From: Halalkalibacter oceani
GTDB lineage: Bacteria; Bacillota; Bacilli; Bacillales; Bacillaceae_D
DNA length: 64,000 bases
Direction: 5' to 3'
Assembly: GCF_023715705.1 (NCBI RefSeq)
Contig: NZ_JAMBOS010000004.1
Coordinates: 186,001 to 250,000, forward strand
A program made the translations under genes and the position numbers. Position 1 is the stretch's first letter. Each line of letters begins with the position of its first letter. Shown in pieces: positions 25,940-34,785 of the stretch. The notes beneath the pieces are model-generated. The model did no database searches. It was not told the DNA's origin and saw only the letters and a program-made list of their open reading frames with translations.

Positions 25940-25960
25940 CAGAAGACCGGACGTGTCTCC

Positions 25961-26479
25961 TTACTTGGAATGCCGGATCGTCAGCAGCGGCGTTTCCCCC
26001 GCCACTGTTTCTGTAGCCGGCTCTTTGATCACGCTATCCAATTGATCCTGATTGGTGATGATTACAGGCGTTAACGTGCTGGCGGCTTTTTCCTTCACCA
26101 GATTAAGATCGAACTCCACCAGCAGGTCGCCAACTTGAACCTGATCTCCCTCTTTCACGTGAGCTTCGAAGCCCTCCCCATCCATCGTCACTGTTTCAAG
26201 ACCGATATGGATCAGCACCTCTGCTCCGCCGGCTGTCTTGATTCCAACCGCATGCTTCGTCGGAAAAACCTGAACAATCTCCCCTGAAACGGGAGCAAGC
26301 ACGCTTCCATCCGCCGGATCAATCGCAAACCCGTCGCCCATCATTTTCTGAGAAAACGTCGGGTCCGGCACATCTTCTATCGAAACAAGCTTTCCCGTCA
26401 GTGGAGCATGAATCATCTCTTCCTTTGGTTGAATCGGGGAAGCCTCTTTTTTATCAAGACCGAATAATTTTTTTAACAT
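25961..26479 (-). CDS. PTS glucose-type EIIA protein
   Basis: 172-residue stand-alone IIA(Glc)-family phosphocarrier. Phosphate passes from HPr to the active-site His in VLIHIGLETV and on to a IIBC sugar permease encoded elsewhere. The hallmark VGIKTAGGAEVLIHIGLETV, FEAHVKEGDQVQVGDLLVEF and the upstream PVSGEIVQVF segments are all visible. Resembles YpqE-type free IIA proteins of Bacillus. GAGGTGA before the ATG; monocistronic. Confidence 0.92.
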   Translation of the reverse strand: MLKKLFGLDKKEASPIQPKEEMIHAPLTGKLVSIEDVPDPTFSQKMMGDGFAIDPADGSVLAPVSGEIVQVFPTKHAVGIKTAGGAEVLIHIGLETVTMDGEGFEAHVKEGDQVQVGDLLVEFDLNLVKEKAASTLTPVIITNQDQLDSVIKEPATETVAGETPLLTIRHSK

Positions 26480-26700
26480 CGTTTTTCGTCACCTCTCTGG
26501 AGTTTTCCGTCGGTTTAAGTCATTCTTTCTTTTTACTTTACCCTCCGTGTTTCATTATCAAACAACTTAGTTCTTTTTTTCAAGGGAGATGCCATAATTG
26601 TTCGCTGAAATATTAGGAATGACGGCCGAACCGTAACCAAACGTTCAAAAACATTCATTTGATGCCAGCCTCGCTAAAGATGTACAGCTAATTTCCGCAT
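26480..26700. other. Intergenic region between IIA and the YjcZ gene
   Basis: No reading frame with a ribosome site, no hairpin of note; it should hold the divergent promoters of the two genes. Only the sigma-K site listed next is clear. Confidence 0.4.
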
Positions 26701-26708
26701 TTGATGAG

Positions 26709-26736
26709 ACCGTCCTCTCCCCCGATGCATAGTCTA
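26709..26736 (+). promoter_or_regulatory. Sigma-K promoter of the YjcZ-type gene
   Basis: ACC (26709-26711), a 16-base spacer and CATAGTCTA (26728-26736) match the late mother-cell consensus AC / CATAnnnTA exactly. The site is 33 bases before the start codon. Confidence 0.72.
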
Positions 26737-26768
26737 TACTATCTTCTGATGAAAGGCGGTGGATAAAC

Positions 26769-26969
26769 ATGGGATTTTTCGGCGGATCAGGCTGCGGATG
26801 CGGTGGTTACGGCGGTAGCTACGGCGGCGGCTATGGATATGGACCGGTTGCCGGCGCTGGTTATGGTGGCGGCGGCTTCGGCGGTGGCGCTGGCTGCGGT
26901 GGCGGCTTTGCGTTAATCGTAGTCTTGTTTATTTTGTTGGTTATTATCGGTGCTTCTTATTGTAAGTAA
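26769..26969 (+). CDS. YjcZ-family sporulation peptide
   Basis: 66-residue protein made of a Gly/Tyr-rich N-terminal half (CGCGGYGGSYGGGYGYG) and a C-terminal membrane helix with the family signature FALIVVLFILLVIIGASY. YjcZ-type proteins occur in many copies in spore-formers and are linked to late sporulation, perhaps the spore coat or membrane. A consensus sigma-K promoter lies upstream and a terminator directly after. AGGCGGTGG precedes the ATG. Confidence 0.9.
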   Translation: MGFFGGSGCGCGGYGGSYGGGYGYGPVAGAGYGGGGFGGGAGCGGGFALIVVLFILLVIIGASYCK

Positions 26970-26979
26970 GAAAAACCGA

Positions 26980-27026
26980 CGGGGGGCTCCGCTGGAAATG
27001 TTCCGGCAGGAGCCCCTGCTTTTTTG
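26980..27026 (+). terminator. Intrinsic terminator of the YjcZ gene
   Basis: GGGGCTCC and GGAGCCCC outer arms with GGAA/TTCC inner pairing, followed by a T run. Confidence 0.85.
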
Positions 27027-27040
27027 CTTCGCACAGGCAA

Positions 27041-27080
27041 TGAGCGAATGAATTTTCAGAAATATAGGCTATCATTCGTT
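27041..27080 (+). promoter_or_regulatory. Possible PurR operator of xpt
   Basis: GAGCGAATGAA and its inverted counterpart TCATTCGTTT have central CGAA (27045-27048) and TTCG (27075-27078) cores 26 bases apart. This is close to the spacing of paired, inverted PurBoxes in Bacillus. Only about 10 of 13 positions fit the PurBox consensus in the better half. Confidence 0.4.
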
Positions 27081-27156
27081 TTTTTCGAAAAAAACCTTTT
27101 ATTATCTTTCATTTTGTTCTATACTATCCCCTATATACAAACAATCCACCAATTAA

Positions 27157-27225
27157 ACTCGTATAATCGTGGAGATAGGGTCCACAAGTTTCTACCGAGC
27201 TGCCGTAAATGGCTCGACTACGAGT
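27157..27225 (+). ncRNA. Purine riboswitch aptamer, guanine/hypoxanthine class
   Basis: The aptamer has a perfect 7-bp P1 (ACTCGTA/TACGAGT), TATAATCG, AGTTTCTACC and CCGTAAA core elements. Loop-loop P2 and P3 stems (GTGGA/TCCAC, GAGC/GCTC) are present. The ligand-reading residue in GACTACG is C, as in the xpt guanine riboswitch of B. subtilis and unlike the U of adenine sensors. A terminator follows 24 bases later, so ligand binding should stop transcription of xpt and the permease gene. Confidence 0.95.
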
Positions 27226-27248
27226 GATAATTTGTACACCGTACGTAA

Positions 27249-27935
<687 letters not shown>

Positions 27936-27948
27936 GGAGAGAATGCAG

Positions 27949-29460
27949 ATGTCTATAAGAGAAATTCATTATCCATTATATAAAAAAGAAGATACGGATG
28001 CTTTTTTTGCCTTATTTCAAAATAATCTCGCTAATTTCGTCGTCATCGCCGTTACAATGCTCGGGCTTGGCTTTCCAGCAAGCATCGTTTTTGGCAAAGT
28101 GATTCCCGGCGCGGCCGTTGCTGTTATTGTCGGCAACCTTTATTATGCCTATATGGCAAAACGTCTGGCTCAAAAGGAAGGCCGGACAGATGTCACCGCC
28201 CTTTCCTACGGGATCAGTACACCGGTCATGTTCGTGTTTTTATTCGGAGTCCTCGTTCCGGCTCACGCCTTAACCGGCGATTATGAGCTTGCCTGGAAAA
28301 TCGCTGTTGCCGCCGCCTTTTTAAGCGGGCTCGTCGAAGCACTTGTCAGCTTCAGCGGCAATTGGATTCGCGCGCGGTTACCCCGCGCCGCCCTGCTCGG
28401 TGCGATCGCCGGGGTAGCGTTAACGTTTGTCGCCGGGGAAATGCTGTTTAACACCTTTTCCATCCCGGTTGTTGGTCTTGTTTCGTTAGCCATCATTCTT
28501 GTTGGCATTGTTGGAAAAATCGCGATGCCGTTTCGCATCCCGGTCTCTCTCTTTGCCGTTCTCGCTGGTACGGTGCTTGCTTTCGCACTTGGTTTTCAGT
28601 CGACCGATCAAATTAGAGAAGGCTTTGCCAACATCGGCTTCTATCCGCTCCTGCCTTCGCTCGCCCCATTTGAGGGAATGAGCTACCTGTTCGGTGCGCT
28701 GATTGGTATTTTGGCTGTTCTTATTCCGATTACTCTGTATAATGCGATTGAAACGATGAACAATGTCGATGCGATGGCTGCTGCTGGAGACTCTTATGAC
28801 GTCCGCGAATGCCAGGCGGTTGATGGCATTGGGACGATGATTGGCGCCATTTTTGGCGGCTTGTTTCCGACTACTGTGTACATCGCTACAGTCGGCTCAA
28901 AGGAAATGGGAGCCGGTCGTGGCTACAGCATTCTAAATGCGATCGTCTTTGCTCTCGCGGCGATGAGCGGCCTGATTGCAGCACTGGCTGCGATTATTCC
29001 ATTGGCAGCAGTTGCGCCGGTCCTTGTGTTCGTCGGAATGTCGATGATCGGAACCGCTTTTGCTTCAAACGACAAGAAGTATTACCCGGCTGTTGCTGTG
29101 GCGATGCTTCCTTATCTGGCAAACTATGTGATGACCCGCTTTAATAATGCTGCCGGGGAAGTGGTGGCCGGCATTTCAGAAGGAATTGTACCGCTCGGTC
29201 AAGGAGCGATGTTCACGGCGATCCTGCTCGGCGCGATGACCGTCGCAATCATTGATCGCCATTTCCGTCAGGCGACGATTTTCGCCCTTATCGCCGCACT
29301 GCTGTCATTTGTCGGCTTCATGCACGCCCCGGCTCTCGCATTCAATGCAGCAGGCGATTTCGCCATCGGCTATTTGTTAGTCGCCGTATTCTTTATCTAC
29401 TGCGCTTTTGCCAACCGGACTGCGGCCACAACCGAAGATCCACTGAAAAAAGCAGCATAA
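27949..29460 (+). CDS. NCS2/AzgA-like purine permease (non-PbuX type)
   Basis: 503-residue permease with about 12-13 membrane segments, in the xpt operon behind a guanine riboswitch, so purine import (xanthine, guanine or hypoxanthine) is likely. Visible motifs are MLGLGFPASIVFGKVIPGAA, TALSYGISTPVMFVF and a conserved YNAIETMNNVDAMAAAGDSYD. The conserved loop ATVGSKEMGAGRGYSILNA also appears. It does not look like PbuX (UraA-type with QxxQ/NxxR motifs), the usual partner of xpt, but like a rarer COG2252-related group. I place the start at 27949 (AAGGAG spacing 9) rather than 27943. Confidence 0.82.
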   Translation: MSIREIHYPLYKKEDTDAFFALFQNNLANFVVIAVTMLGLGFPASIVFGKVIPGAAVAVIVGNLYYAYMAKRLAQKEGRTDVTALSYGISTPVMFVFLFGVLVPAHALTGDYELAWKIAVAAAFLSGLVEALVSFSGNWIRARLPRAALLGAIAGVALTFVAGEMLFNTFSIPVVGLVSLAIILVGIVGKIAMPFRIPVSLFAVLAGTVLAFALGFQSTDQIREGFANIGFYPLLPSLAPFEGMSYLFGALIGILAVLIPITLYNAIETMNNVDAMAAAGDSYDVRECQAVDGIGTMIGAIFGGLFPTTVYIATVGSKEMGAGRGYSILNAIVFALAAMSGLIAALAAIIPLAAVAPVLVFVGMSMIGTAFASNDKKYYPAVAVAMLPYLANYVMTRFNNAAGEVVAGISEGIVPLGQGAMFTAILLGAMTVAIIDRHFRQATIFALIAALLSFVGFMHAPALAFNAAGDFAIGYLLVAVFFIYCAFANRTAATTEDPLKKAA

Positions 29461-29465
29461 GAAAA

Positions 29466-29506
29466 GAGCTTAGTGAAAAGGGTAGCTTTCCCTTTTCACT
29501 AAGCTC
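29466..29506 (+). terminator. Perfect inverted repeat after the purine permease gene
   Basis: 17-base perfect arms GAGCTTAGTGAAAAGGG and CCCTTTTCACTAAGCTC with a 7-base loop. No T run follows, so termination is likely but not certain. Confidence 0.65.
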
Positions 29507-29604
29507 GAAGCAAGATGTGAAGTCTGCGCCTGCTTTTAAAACCATGTGCAGACTCCACTCACCATTTCGCGGATATGCCATGCAATAGCTCCACTCATTG
29601 CTTA

Positions 29605-29650
29605 GAGGCTGGGGCAAAAGGTTAAAAAAACAACCTTTTGCCCCAGCCTC
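29605..29650. repeat. GGCTGGGGCAAAAGG hairpin repeat, copy A
   Basis: Perfect 19-base arms GAGGCTGGGGCAAAAGGTT and its complement around an 8-base loop. It lies directly after the SDR stop and probably acts as its terminator. Related copies are at 34578-34630 and 49602-49655. Confidence 0.8.
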
Positions 29651-29652
29651 TT

Positions 29653-30393
29653 CTACTGTTCATAAATCATTTTTCGGGTCATGCCTCCGTCAATCGTGAT
29701 GGTTTCTCCGTTGATAAATGAGTTGTCGTCGTCCGCGAGGAACAGGCAAGCACGCGCGATATCATCAGGGTCGCCGACGCGCTTTGAAAAATGCTGGGCG
29801 TGATCCTGCTCACGCAGCTCCTCACGCTTTCCGGTATGAATCCAGCCAGGGCTGATTGCATTGACCCGGATCCCTTCTTCCTGAAATGAGGCGGCCAACG
29901 CATGCGTGAGTGCGACGATGCCGCCCTTTGAAGCGGCGTAGGCCTCAGAGTGCGGCTCGGACATGGCTGCCCGGGTCGAAGCAATATTAATGATCGCCCC
30001 TTTTTTCTGCTTACGCATCACTTTTGCGGCTTCTCTCGAAAAAAGAAAGACGCTTCTTACATTTGTTGCCAGGATGTCATCCCAGTCCGATACACTTAAC
30101 TCAAAAGGAGAACTCCACTTCGATTTACCGGCGTTGTTAATGAGAACATCAATTCGGCCATATTGCTGGTGAACATGGCTGACAAGCTCAATAATTTGCT
30201 CCTCGTGCCTGACATCACAGCGGATCGCATGAGCTTCTCCATTTCGTTTGCGGATATCAGCAGCCACTTCAGCCGCCGCCTCCATTTCCATATCGGCCAG
30301 AATGACGACGGCCCCGCTTTTCGCAAACGCCCGGGACACAGCCGCTCCGATCCCTTGAGCCGCTCCTGTTACAATGACAACACGCTTCTCCAT
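29653..30393 (-). CDS. Short-chain dehydrogenase/reductase
   Basis: 246-residue classical SDR. NAD(P) site TGAAQGIG, structural NNAG, catalytic Ser in INIASTRAAMS and YAASK (Tyr-x3-Lys), and a C-terminal DGG motif followed by ITIDGG. Likely oxidises or reduces a small alcohol or ketone; the substrate is not readable. ATG 30393 follows GGAGGAG. Encoded 33 bases after the MFS transporter and probably cotranscribed with it. Confidence 0.9.
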   Translation of the reverse strand: MEKRVVIVTGAAQGIGAAVSRAFAKSGAVVILADMEMEAAAEVAADIRKRNGEAHAIRCDVRHEEQIIELVSHVHQQYGRIDVLINNAGKSKWSSPFELSVSDWDDILATNVRSVFLFSREAAKVMRKQKKGAIINIASTRAAMSEPHSEAYAASKGGIVALTHALAASFQEEGIRVNAISPGWIHTGKREELREQDHAQHFSKRVGDPDDIARACLFLADDDNSFINGETITIDGGMTRKMIYEQ

Positions 30394-30425
30394 TTTTTCT
30401 CCTCCTTTTTTCTCTCTCATATAGC

Positions 30426-31646
30426 TTAGCTTGCCTGCTTTTGAAAAAGTACCCGGTCCTGTGTGGCATACATCCCTGAGACAACCATTATAAGACTGAA
30501 CCCGACCAAAAGGAAAATGGCCGGCGACCAGGAATGAAAGTAGTCAAACAGATAACCCATGAAGAGAGGGCCGATCGCCGCTAAAAAATAGCCGCCGGAT
30601 TGAGCCATTCCCGACAGGTTCGCAGCCTCCACCCCATTGGCGGTGCGCAAGCCGAATAGCGTTAGCGCCAAGCTGATGCCAGCCCCCTGTCCGAGCCCAA
30701 GCAGCACATTAAAAAGGGTAAGCGAAGCGACACTACCGCCGTTGTACAGGCCGATAAAGCCGATAAGATAAAGCGCGACAATAGCCAGTACGATCGGCCT
30801 CTGGCTCTTCAGCCGCACGGCCAGGATCGGAACGGCGAGCGTTGCCGGCAAGCCGGCAATTTGCATGATCGTCAGCAACCATCCCGCTGTCGGCACATCA
30901 ACTCCACGGCTTATGAGAATTTCCGGCAGCCAGGCAATTAAGCAATAAAAAATCGCCGATTGAAAGCCCATGAAGATCGTTACCTGCCAGGCTAAGGGAG
31001 AGCGAAAGAGCGAGCTGCTTGCTTCAAAGACCGGTAACGTCTTTGTCTTTTGACGGGCGCGCAATTGCGGCAGCCAGACGAGCATCCCGGCTCCTGACAA
31101 CAGAGCCCAAACGGCCAACGCCTTTTGCCAGCCGAGGCCAACCGTCTCCGCAAGCGGAATGCTTACTCCAGAAGCCAAAGCGGCCATCAACGACATTGAC
31201 GTTGTAAATACTCCCGTCATGACGCCCATCTTTTCAGGGTATTTTTCTTTAACGATCGCCAGAATTAAAACGTTACAAATCGCGATCCCCAGTCCAATCA
31301 TCGCTGTGCCAACAAATAAAGCCGGCAAATATCCCGTGGAGCGCAGGAGGATTCCCGCAGTCAGCACAACTAAGGCGAGAAAAACAACCGTTTCATTTCC
31401 GAGCTTTCTTCCCAATTTCGGGGCGACGATGGAAAAAACACCGAACGCAAGTAACGGCAACGTTGTTAAAAGTCCGATCGCTGTATTGGACATTCCCGTA
31501 TCGGCGCGTATCCAGCCAATTAGCGGTCCAACAGAGGTAATAGCCGAACGCAGGTTAAAAGCGGCGATAATAAAGGCGGCAACAAACAACCATGTACTTA
31601 ATGGGACATGCTTACTTCCAGATAGAGTATTATTCTTTATGTTCAT
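30426..31646 (-). CDS. MFS transporter, CynX/NimT family
   Basis: 406-residue major facilitator with 12 membrane segments. The family pattern is visible in FNLRSAITSVGPLIGWIRADTGMS (the R-S-A-I-T-S-V-G-P motif), LTTLPLLAFGVFSIVAPKLGRKLG and GLGIAICNVLILAIVKEKYPEKMG. The CynX/NimT/YycB group exports or imports small anions such as cyanate or nitroimidazoles. It comes first in an operon with the SDR. GGGGAGA precedes the ATG. Confidence 0.9.
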   Translation of the reverse strand: MNIKNNTLSGSKHVPLSTWLFVAAFIIAAFNLRSAITSVGPLIGWIRADTGMSNTAIGLLTTLPLLAFGVFSIVAPKLGRKLGNETVVFLALVVLTAGILLRSTGYLPALFVGTAMIGLGIAICNVLILAIVKEKYPEKMGVMTGVFTTSMSLMAALASGVSIPLAETVGLGWQKALAVWALLSGAGMLVWLPQLRARQKTKTLPVFEASSSLFRSPLAWQVTIFMGFQSAIFYCLIAWLPEILISRGVDVPTAGWLLTIMQIAGLPATLAVPILAVRLKSQRPIVLAIVALYLIGFIGLYNGGSVASLTLFNVLLGLGQGAGISLALTLFGLRTANGVEAANLSGMAQSGGYFLAAIGPLFMGYLFDYFHSWSPAIFLLVGFSLIMVVSGMYATQDRVLFQKQAS

Positions 31647-31915
31647 CTCTGTCTCCCCTTACTTCATACCCGCACTTTTCTATTTAAATCCTGTGCAAGA
31701 TATCGTAAAAATCCAACAATTTATTAATTTCCATATTGTAACATGAAAATGATCTTTAGTGTGACGAAAGAAAGACGTTTTTTTCGTGGACTTAACCAAG
31801 GATCCTTCACCGTCCCGCTGATTTTTCTTTAAAGCAACAATCAAGTAACGAATCAATGTTTCATTTTCCTGATAATCGAGAATATAAATAGAAACAGACG
31901 GATGGAGGTGAGGCT

Positions 31916-32086
31916 ATGTATATCCTGCTCAGCTTCGCGCTGCTTGTTTTCGCTTTGATTGGCGCGACTTATAATATTGGCAGCTATGCGATTTATGTAT
32001 TTTTGGCGTTAGCCTTTATTCTTCTTTCCGCGCATATCCTCAATCATGTGCCAAAACGTGAAAACATCGCCGAAAAAGTAGAATAG
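31916..32086 (+). CDS. Small two-helix membrane protein
   Basis: 56-residue reading frame with a good ribosome site (GGAGGTGAGG before the ATG). It contains two hydrophobic helices (ILLSFALLVFALIGATY, and YAIYVFLALAFILLSAHIL) followed by a short charged tail (NHVPKRENIAEKVE). It is followed by a strong terminator, so it is probably a real monocistronic gene. I do not recognise the family; small membrane proteins of this form in Bacillus often act in stress or sporulation, but there is no direct clue. Confidence 0.7.
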   Translation: MYILLSFALLVFALIGATYNIGSYAIYVFLALAFILLSAHILNHVPKRENIAEKVE

Positions 32087-32119
32087 TTGAAGTCAGCCTG
32101 AGGATGGGGCACTGGCTTC

Positions 32120-32170
32120 GAGCCTGAGAAAACGGGGAAGCATCACCCGTTTTTCTCAGGCTCTTTTTTA
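32120..32170 (+). terminator. Intrinsic terminator of the small membrane protein gene
   Basis: Arms GAGCCTGAGAAAACGGG and CCCGTTTTTCTCAGGCTC, ending in a T run. Confidence 0.88.
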
Positions 32171-32246
32171 TCAAGTCAAATGATTATGAATGTTACTTAA
32201 CTATGTGTTAAACTGTTTTTATGTCACATTTCAACTGAGGTTTACG

Positions 32247-32795
32247 ATGGAATATGTGGATCCGATCCGAAAGATCGAGCAAATAAATCAAATTAAAAGG
32301 CTGTTAGCAGCGCGTTCTTCCCGTGATTATTTACTGTTTGTCATGGGCATTAATACAGGGCTTCGCATTACTCAGTTGCTTTCTCTAAAAAAAGAAGATG
32401 TTATGAAGCAGGACTGCGTGCGTGATTTTCTTTTTGTCGCTTCTATCGACGAAGCGATTTATCTAAATCAAAGCGTTAAGTTAGCCCTTCAGCACCATCT
32501 TGCTGAAATGAAGCAGGCAGACGATTATTTGTTTGCTTCCGCAAAAACAGGTAAGCCGATCACAAGACAGCAGGCATATCGTATTATTTCCCAGGCGGCT
32601 CAGCAGGTGGGCATCCCGGGAAAAATCGGCACTCATACATTGCGGAAAACCTTCGGCTATCATGCCTACCGGCGTGGAATCGCAATCTCCTTCTTACAAA
32701 AACGCTTTAATCATAAAACCCGATCAACAACCTTGGACTACATTGGCGTGACAGCTGAAGAGAACCGGCCTCCAGAGATAGACGTCGATTTGTAA
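32247..32795 (+). CDS. Tyrosine recombinase consisting of a catalytic domain only
   Basis: 182-residue integrase-like protein. R40 (NTGLRITQLL), H130-x-x-R133 (THTLRKTFGYHAY), H156 (RFNHKT) and Y165 (TLDYIG) give the R-H-R-H-Y set, but there is no N-terminal core-binding (SAM-like) domain. The usual beta-hairpin Lys is not evident (FLFVASIDEAIYL). Similar short integrases exist in Bacillus (YoeC-like). No phage or transposon genes surround it. GAGG lies 7 bases upstream of the ATG at 32247. Confidence 0.82.
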   Translation: MEYVDPIRKIEQINQIKRLLAARSSRDYLLFVMGINTGLRITQLLSLKKEDVMKQDCVRDFLFVASIDEAIYLNQSVKLALQHHLAEMKQADDYLFASAKTGKPITRQQAYRIISQAAQQVGIPGKIGTHTLRKTFGYHAYRRGIAISFLQKRFNHKTRSTTLDYIGVTAEENRPPEIDVDL

Positions 32796-32852
32796 TTCCT
32801 CTTTTACGCTCATATTAAAGACAGATCAAATAAAGGAGTGGAGACCACTACT

Positions 32853-34337
32853 ATGATGAATCAGGCTTTTTCCATTGATTACTTTATATTGCTGGCCGGA
32901 CTGCTGCTCGTGGCAGGTGTGATCACCGCCAAGTTCTCGACGAGGCTAGGCGTTCCCGCGCTGGTCCTTTTCTTGCTCGTCGGAATGCTTGCCGGCAGTG
33001 ACGGCCTCGGATTTATTTATTTTGATAATCCAACGTACGCCCAGCTTATCGGGATACTCGCCTTAGTCATTATTCTATTTGAAGGGGGCTTGCAGACGAA
33101 GTGGACCACCATAAAGCGCGTCGCCGCCCCTTCCTTATCTCTGGCCACAATCGGGGTGATTTTGACCTCCTCCGGTGTCGCCGTTGCCGCTAAATTCATC
33201 TTGGATGTGTCCTGGCTGGAAGCTTTTCTATTTGGAGCAATAGTTGGTTCGACTGATGCGGCGGCCGTATTTGCCGTTCTAAAAGGAAAGAACATTCGTA
33301 AGCGCCTCGGTTCAACTTTGGAAGCAGAATCAGGAACGAATGATCCGATGGCAGTTTTCCTTACGATTTCCTTTATCGAATTAATAGCGTCTGATCAGCC
33401 AAATTACCTCTTTATGCTCGGTTCATTCTTTTGGCAGATGGGCATGGGAATTGTGTTTGGCTTTGCGCTCGGTAAGGTCGCCTCGCTTGCAATCAATCGA
33501 ATCAACCTCGACTCGAGTGGCTTGTACCCTGTGTTTGCTTTAGCTTTTGCTCTTTTAACTTACAGTGTTACCGCTCTTATCGGGGCAAGCGGATTACTGG
33601 CTGTTTATGTCGCCGCCTTGCTCATCGGCAATTCGGACTTGACCTACCGTCATTCGATTTTCCGCTTTAACGAAGGATTCGCCTGGATGATGCAGATTTT
33701 AATGTTTGTCATTCTCGGCCTTCTTGTTTTTCCAACACAGCTGTTCGACTGGGGTATCATTATTCGCGGAGTCGTTTTATCTTTGCTACTGATGCTTGTC
33801 GCCCGGCCAATCGCCGTTTTTCTTTCCACGATTGGAATGGGATTTTCCATCAAGGAACGTACCTTCCTTGCCTGGGCGGGCCTACGGGGAGCTGTACCGA
33901 TCGTACTGGCGACATTTCCGATGATTGCTGGACTGGAAAACAGCCAATTGTTTTTTAATGTAATCTTTTTCGTCGTCCTCACTTCGGCACTTATTCAAGG
34001 ATCGACGATCTCCTTTTTTGCTGAAAAGCTTCATTTAACTGGCACACAAAAGCCGACACCTCTGCATTCGCTTGAGCTTGTCTCGATCGGAAAAGCCAAT
34101 GCCGAAATTATCGAGATTGAAATAAGCGAGAATAATATAGTCGTAGATCAATCATTAGCCGAGATCTCCTTTCCGAAAGATGTGCTCGTGAATGCGATTA
34201 TCCGCCAGGGAGATTTAATTACTCCGGCCGGTGATACTCGTTTACGGGCCGGCGATATTCTCTACGTTCTCGTCGCCAAGCAAAGCAAGCAGGCGGTCAA
34301 AACATTATTTGCCGACAAAGAACCGCAACCGGATTAA
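32853..34337 (+). CDS. CPA1-family cation/proton antiporter with TrkA-C domain (NhaP2/CvrA-like)
   Basis: 494-residue protein with about 12 membrane segments (N-terminal 390 residues) and a cytosolic TrkA-C regulatory domain at the end (ISENNIVVDQSLAEISFPKDVLVNAIIR). The transport core shows GSTDAAAVFAVLKG and ESGTNDP, the paired Asp region of CPA1 antiporters. K+/H+ or Na+/H+ exchange is expected, fitting pH and salt homeostasis in an alkaliphile. ATG 32853 with GGAG 9 bases upstream; an earlier GTG at 32838 overlaps a ribosome-site-like sequence. Confidence 0.9.
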   Translation: MMNQAFSIDYFILLAGLLLVAGVITAKFSTRLGVPALVLFLLVGMLAGSDGLGFIYFDNPTYAQLIGILALVIILFEGGLQTKWTTIKRVAAPSLSLATIGVILTSSGVAVAAKFILDVSWLEAFLFGAIVGSTDAAAVFAVLKGKNIRKRLGSTLEAESGTNDPMAVFLTISFIELIASDQPNYLFMLGSFFWQMGMGIVFGFALGKVASLAINRINLDSSGLYPVFALAFALLTYSVTALIGASGLLAVYVAALLIGNSDLTYRHSIFRFNEGFAWMMQILMFVILGLLVFPTQLFDWGIIIRGVVLSLLLMLVARPIAVFLSTIGMGFSIKERTFLAWAGLRGAVPIVLATFPMIAGLENSQLFFNVIFFVVLTSALIQGSTISFFAEKLHLTGTQKPTPLHSLELVSIGKANAEIIEIEISENNIVVDQSLAEISFPKDVLVNAIIRQGDLITPAGDTRLRAGDILYVLVAKQSKQAVKTLFADKEPQPD

Positions 34338-34352
34338 AAACAGACTACCATT

Positions 34353-34394
34353 AGCAGCACAAACCAGAACCATCGTTTGTGCTGCTGTTTTTTT
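34353..34394 (+). terminator. Intrinsic terminator of the antiporter gene
   Basis: Perfect 12-base arms AGCAGCACAAAC and GTTTGTGCTGCT followed by a T run. Confidence 0.92.
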
Positions 34395-34577
34395 GCCGTA
34401 TAAGAGAAGATCGACCAGCCCCTGAGATCAGATAGAATCCGTTTCGGATGTAGGGACTCTGGAGATCGTGTTGGGAAGACTATGATGATATGACAAACGT
34501 AACCTCAAAGAAAGCCCGCTTAGAAATCATAGCCAAGTTTAGTCTTCACGATTAAAAGATACTTGACTAATCATAAG
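34395..34577. other. Spacer with no recognised feature
   Basis: No reading frame with a ribosome site, no inverted repeat of note. Confidence 0.4.
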
Positions 34578-34630
34578 AAAGAGCTGGGCAAAAGGTTTTT
34601 TATACCTTTCGCCCAGCCCTTAGCTCTTTG
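34578..34630. repeat. GGCTGGGGCAAAAGG-type hairpin repeat, copy B
   Basis: AAAGAGC/GCTCTTT outer and TGGGCAAAAGG/CCTTTCGCCCA inner arms. It lies downstream of the minus-strand 39-residue gene and may terminate it; related to the copies at 29605 and 49602. Confidence 0.65.
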
Positions 34631-34640
34631 ATGGTCAGGC

Positions 34641-34760
34641 TTACGAAAAAGCTTTAATGCCGACGACAAAATGAATGAAGGCAAACACGACAATCATCAT
34701 CACAATCCCAAAGGCCAGGCCGGTAAGGGATTCCTTGATATGAAAGTTGTTTTTATTCAT
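34641..34760 (-). CDS. Small single-helix membrane protein
   Basis: 39-residue reading frame with a strong GGAGG 7 bases before the ATG. A polar N terminus (MNKNNFHIKESLTG) is followed by one membrane helix (LAFGIVMMIVVFAFIHFVVGI). The size and form resemble YqzM-type peptides, but the sequence is not close enough to name. A hairpin repeat follows it. Confidence 0.65.
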   Translation of the reverse strand: MNKNNFHIKESLTGLAFGIVMMIVVFAFIHFVVGIKAFS

Positions 34761-34785
34761 GACATTTCCTCCTTTGTTTTCGTTT

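Noticed and set aside
27157-27225. Adenine-type riboswitch
   Set aside because: The ligand-reading base is C, not U, and the downstream gene is xpt.
32247-32795. Prophage or integrative element around the recombinase
   Set aside because: No phage, relaxase or attachment-repeat signs within several kilobases.
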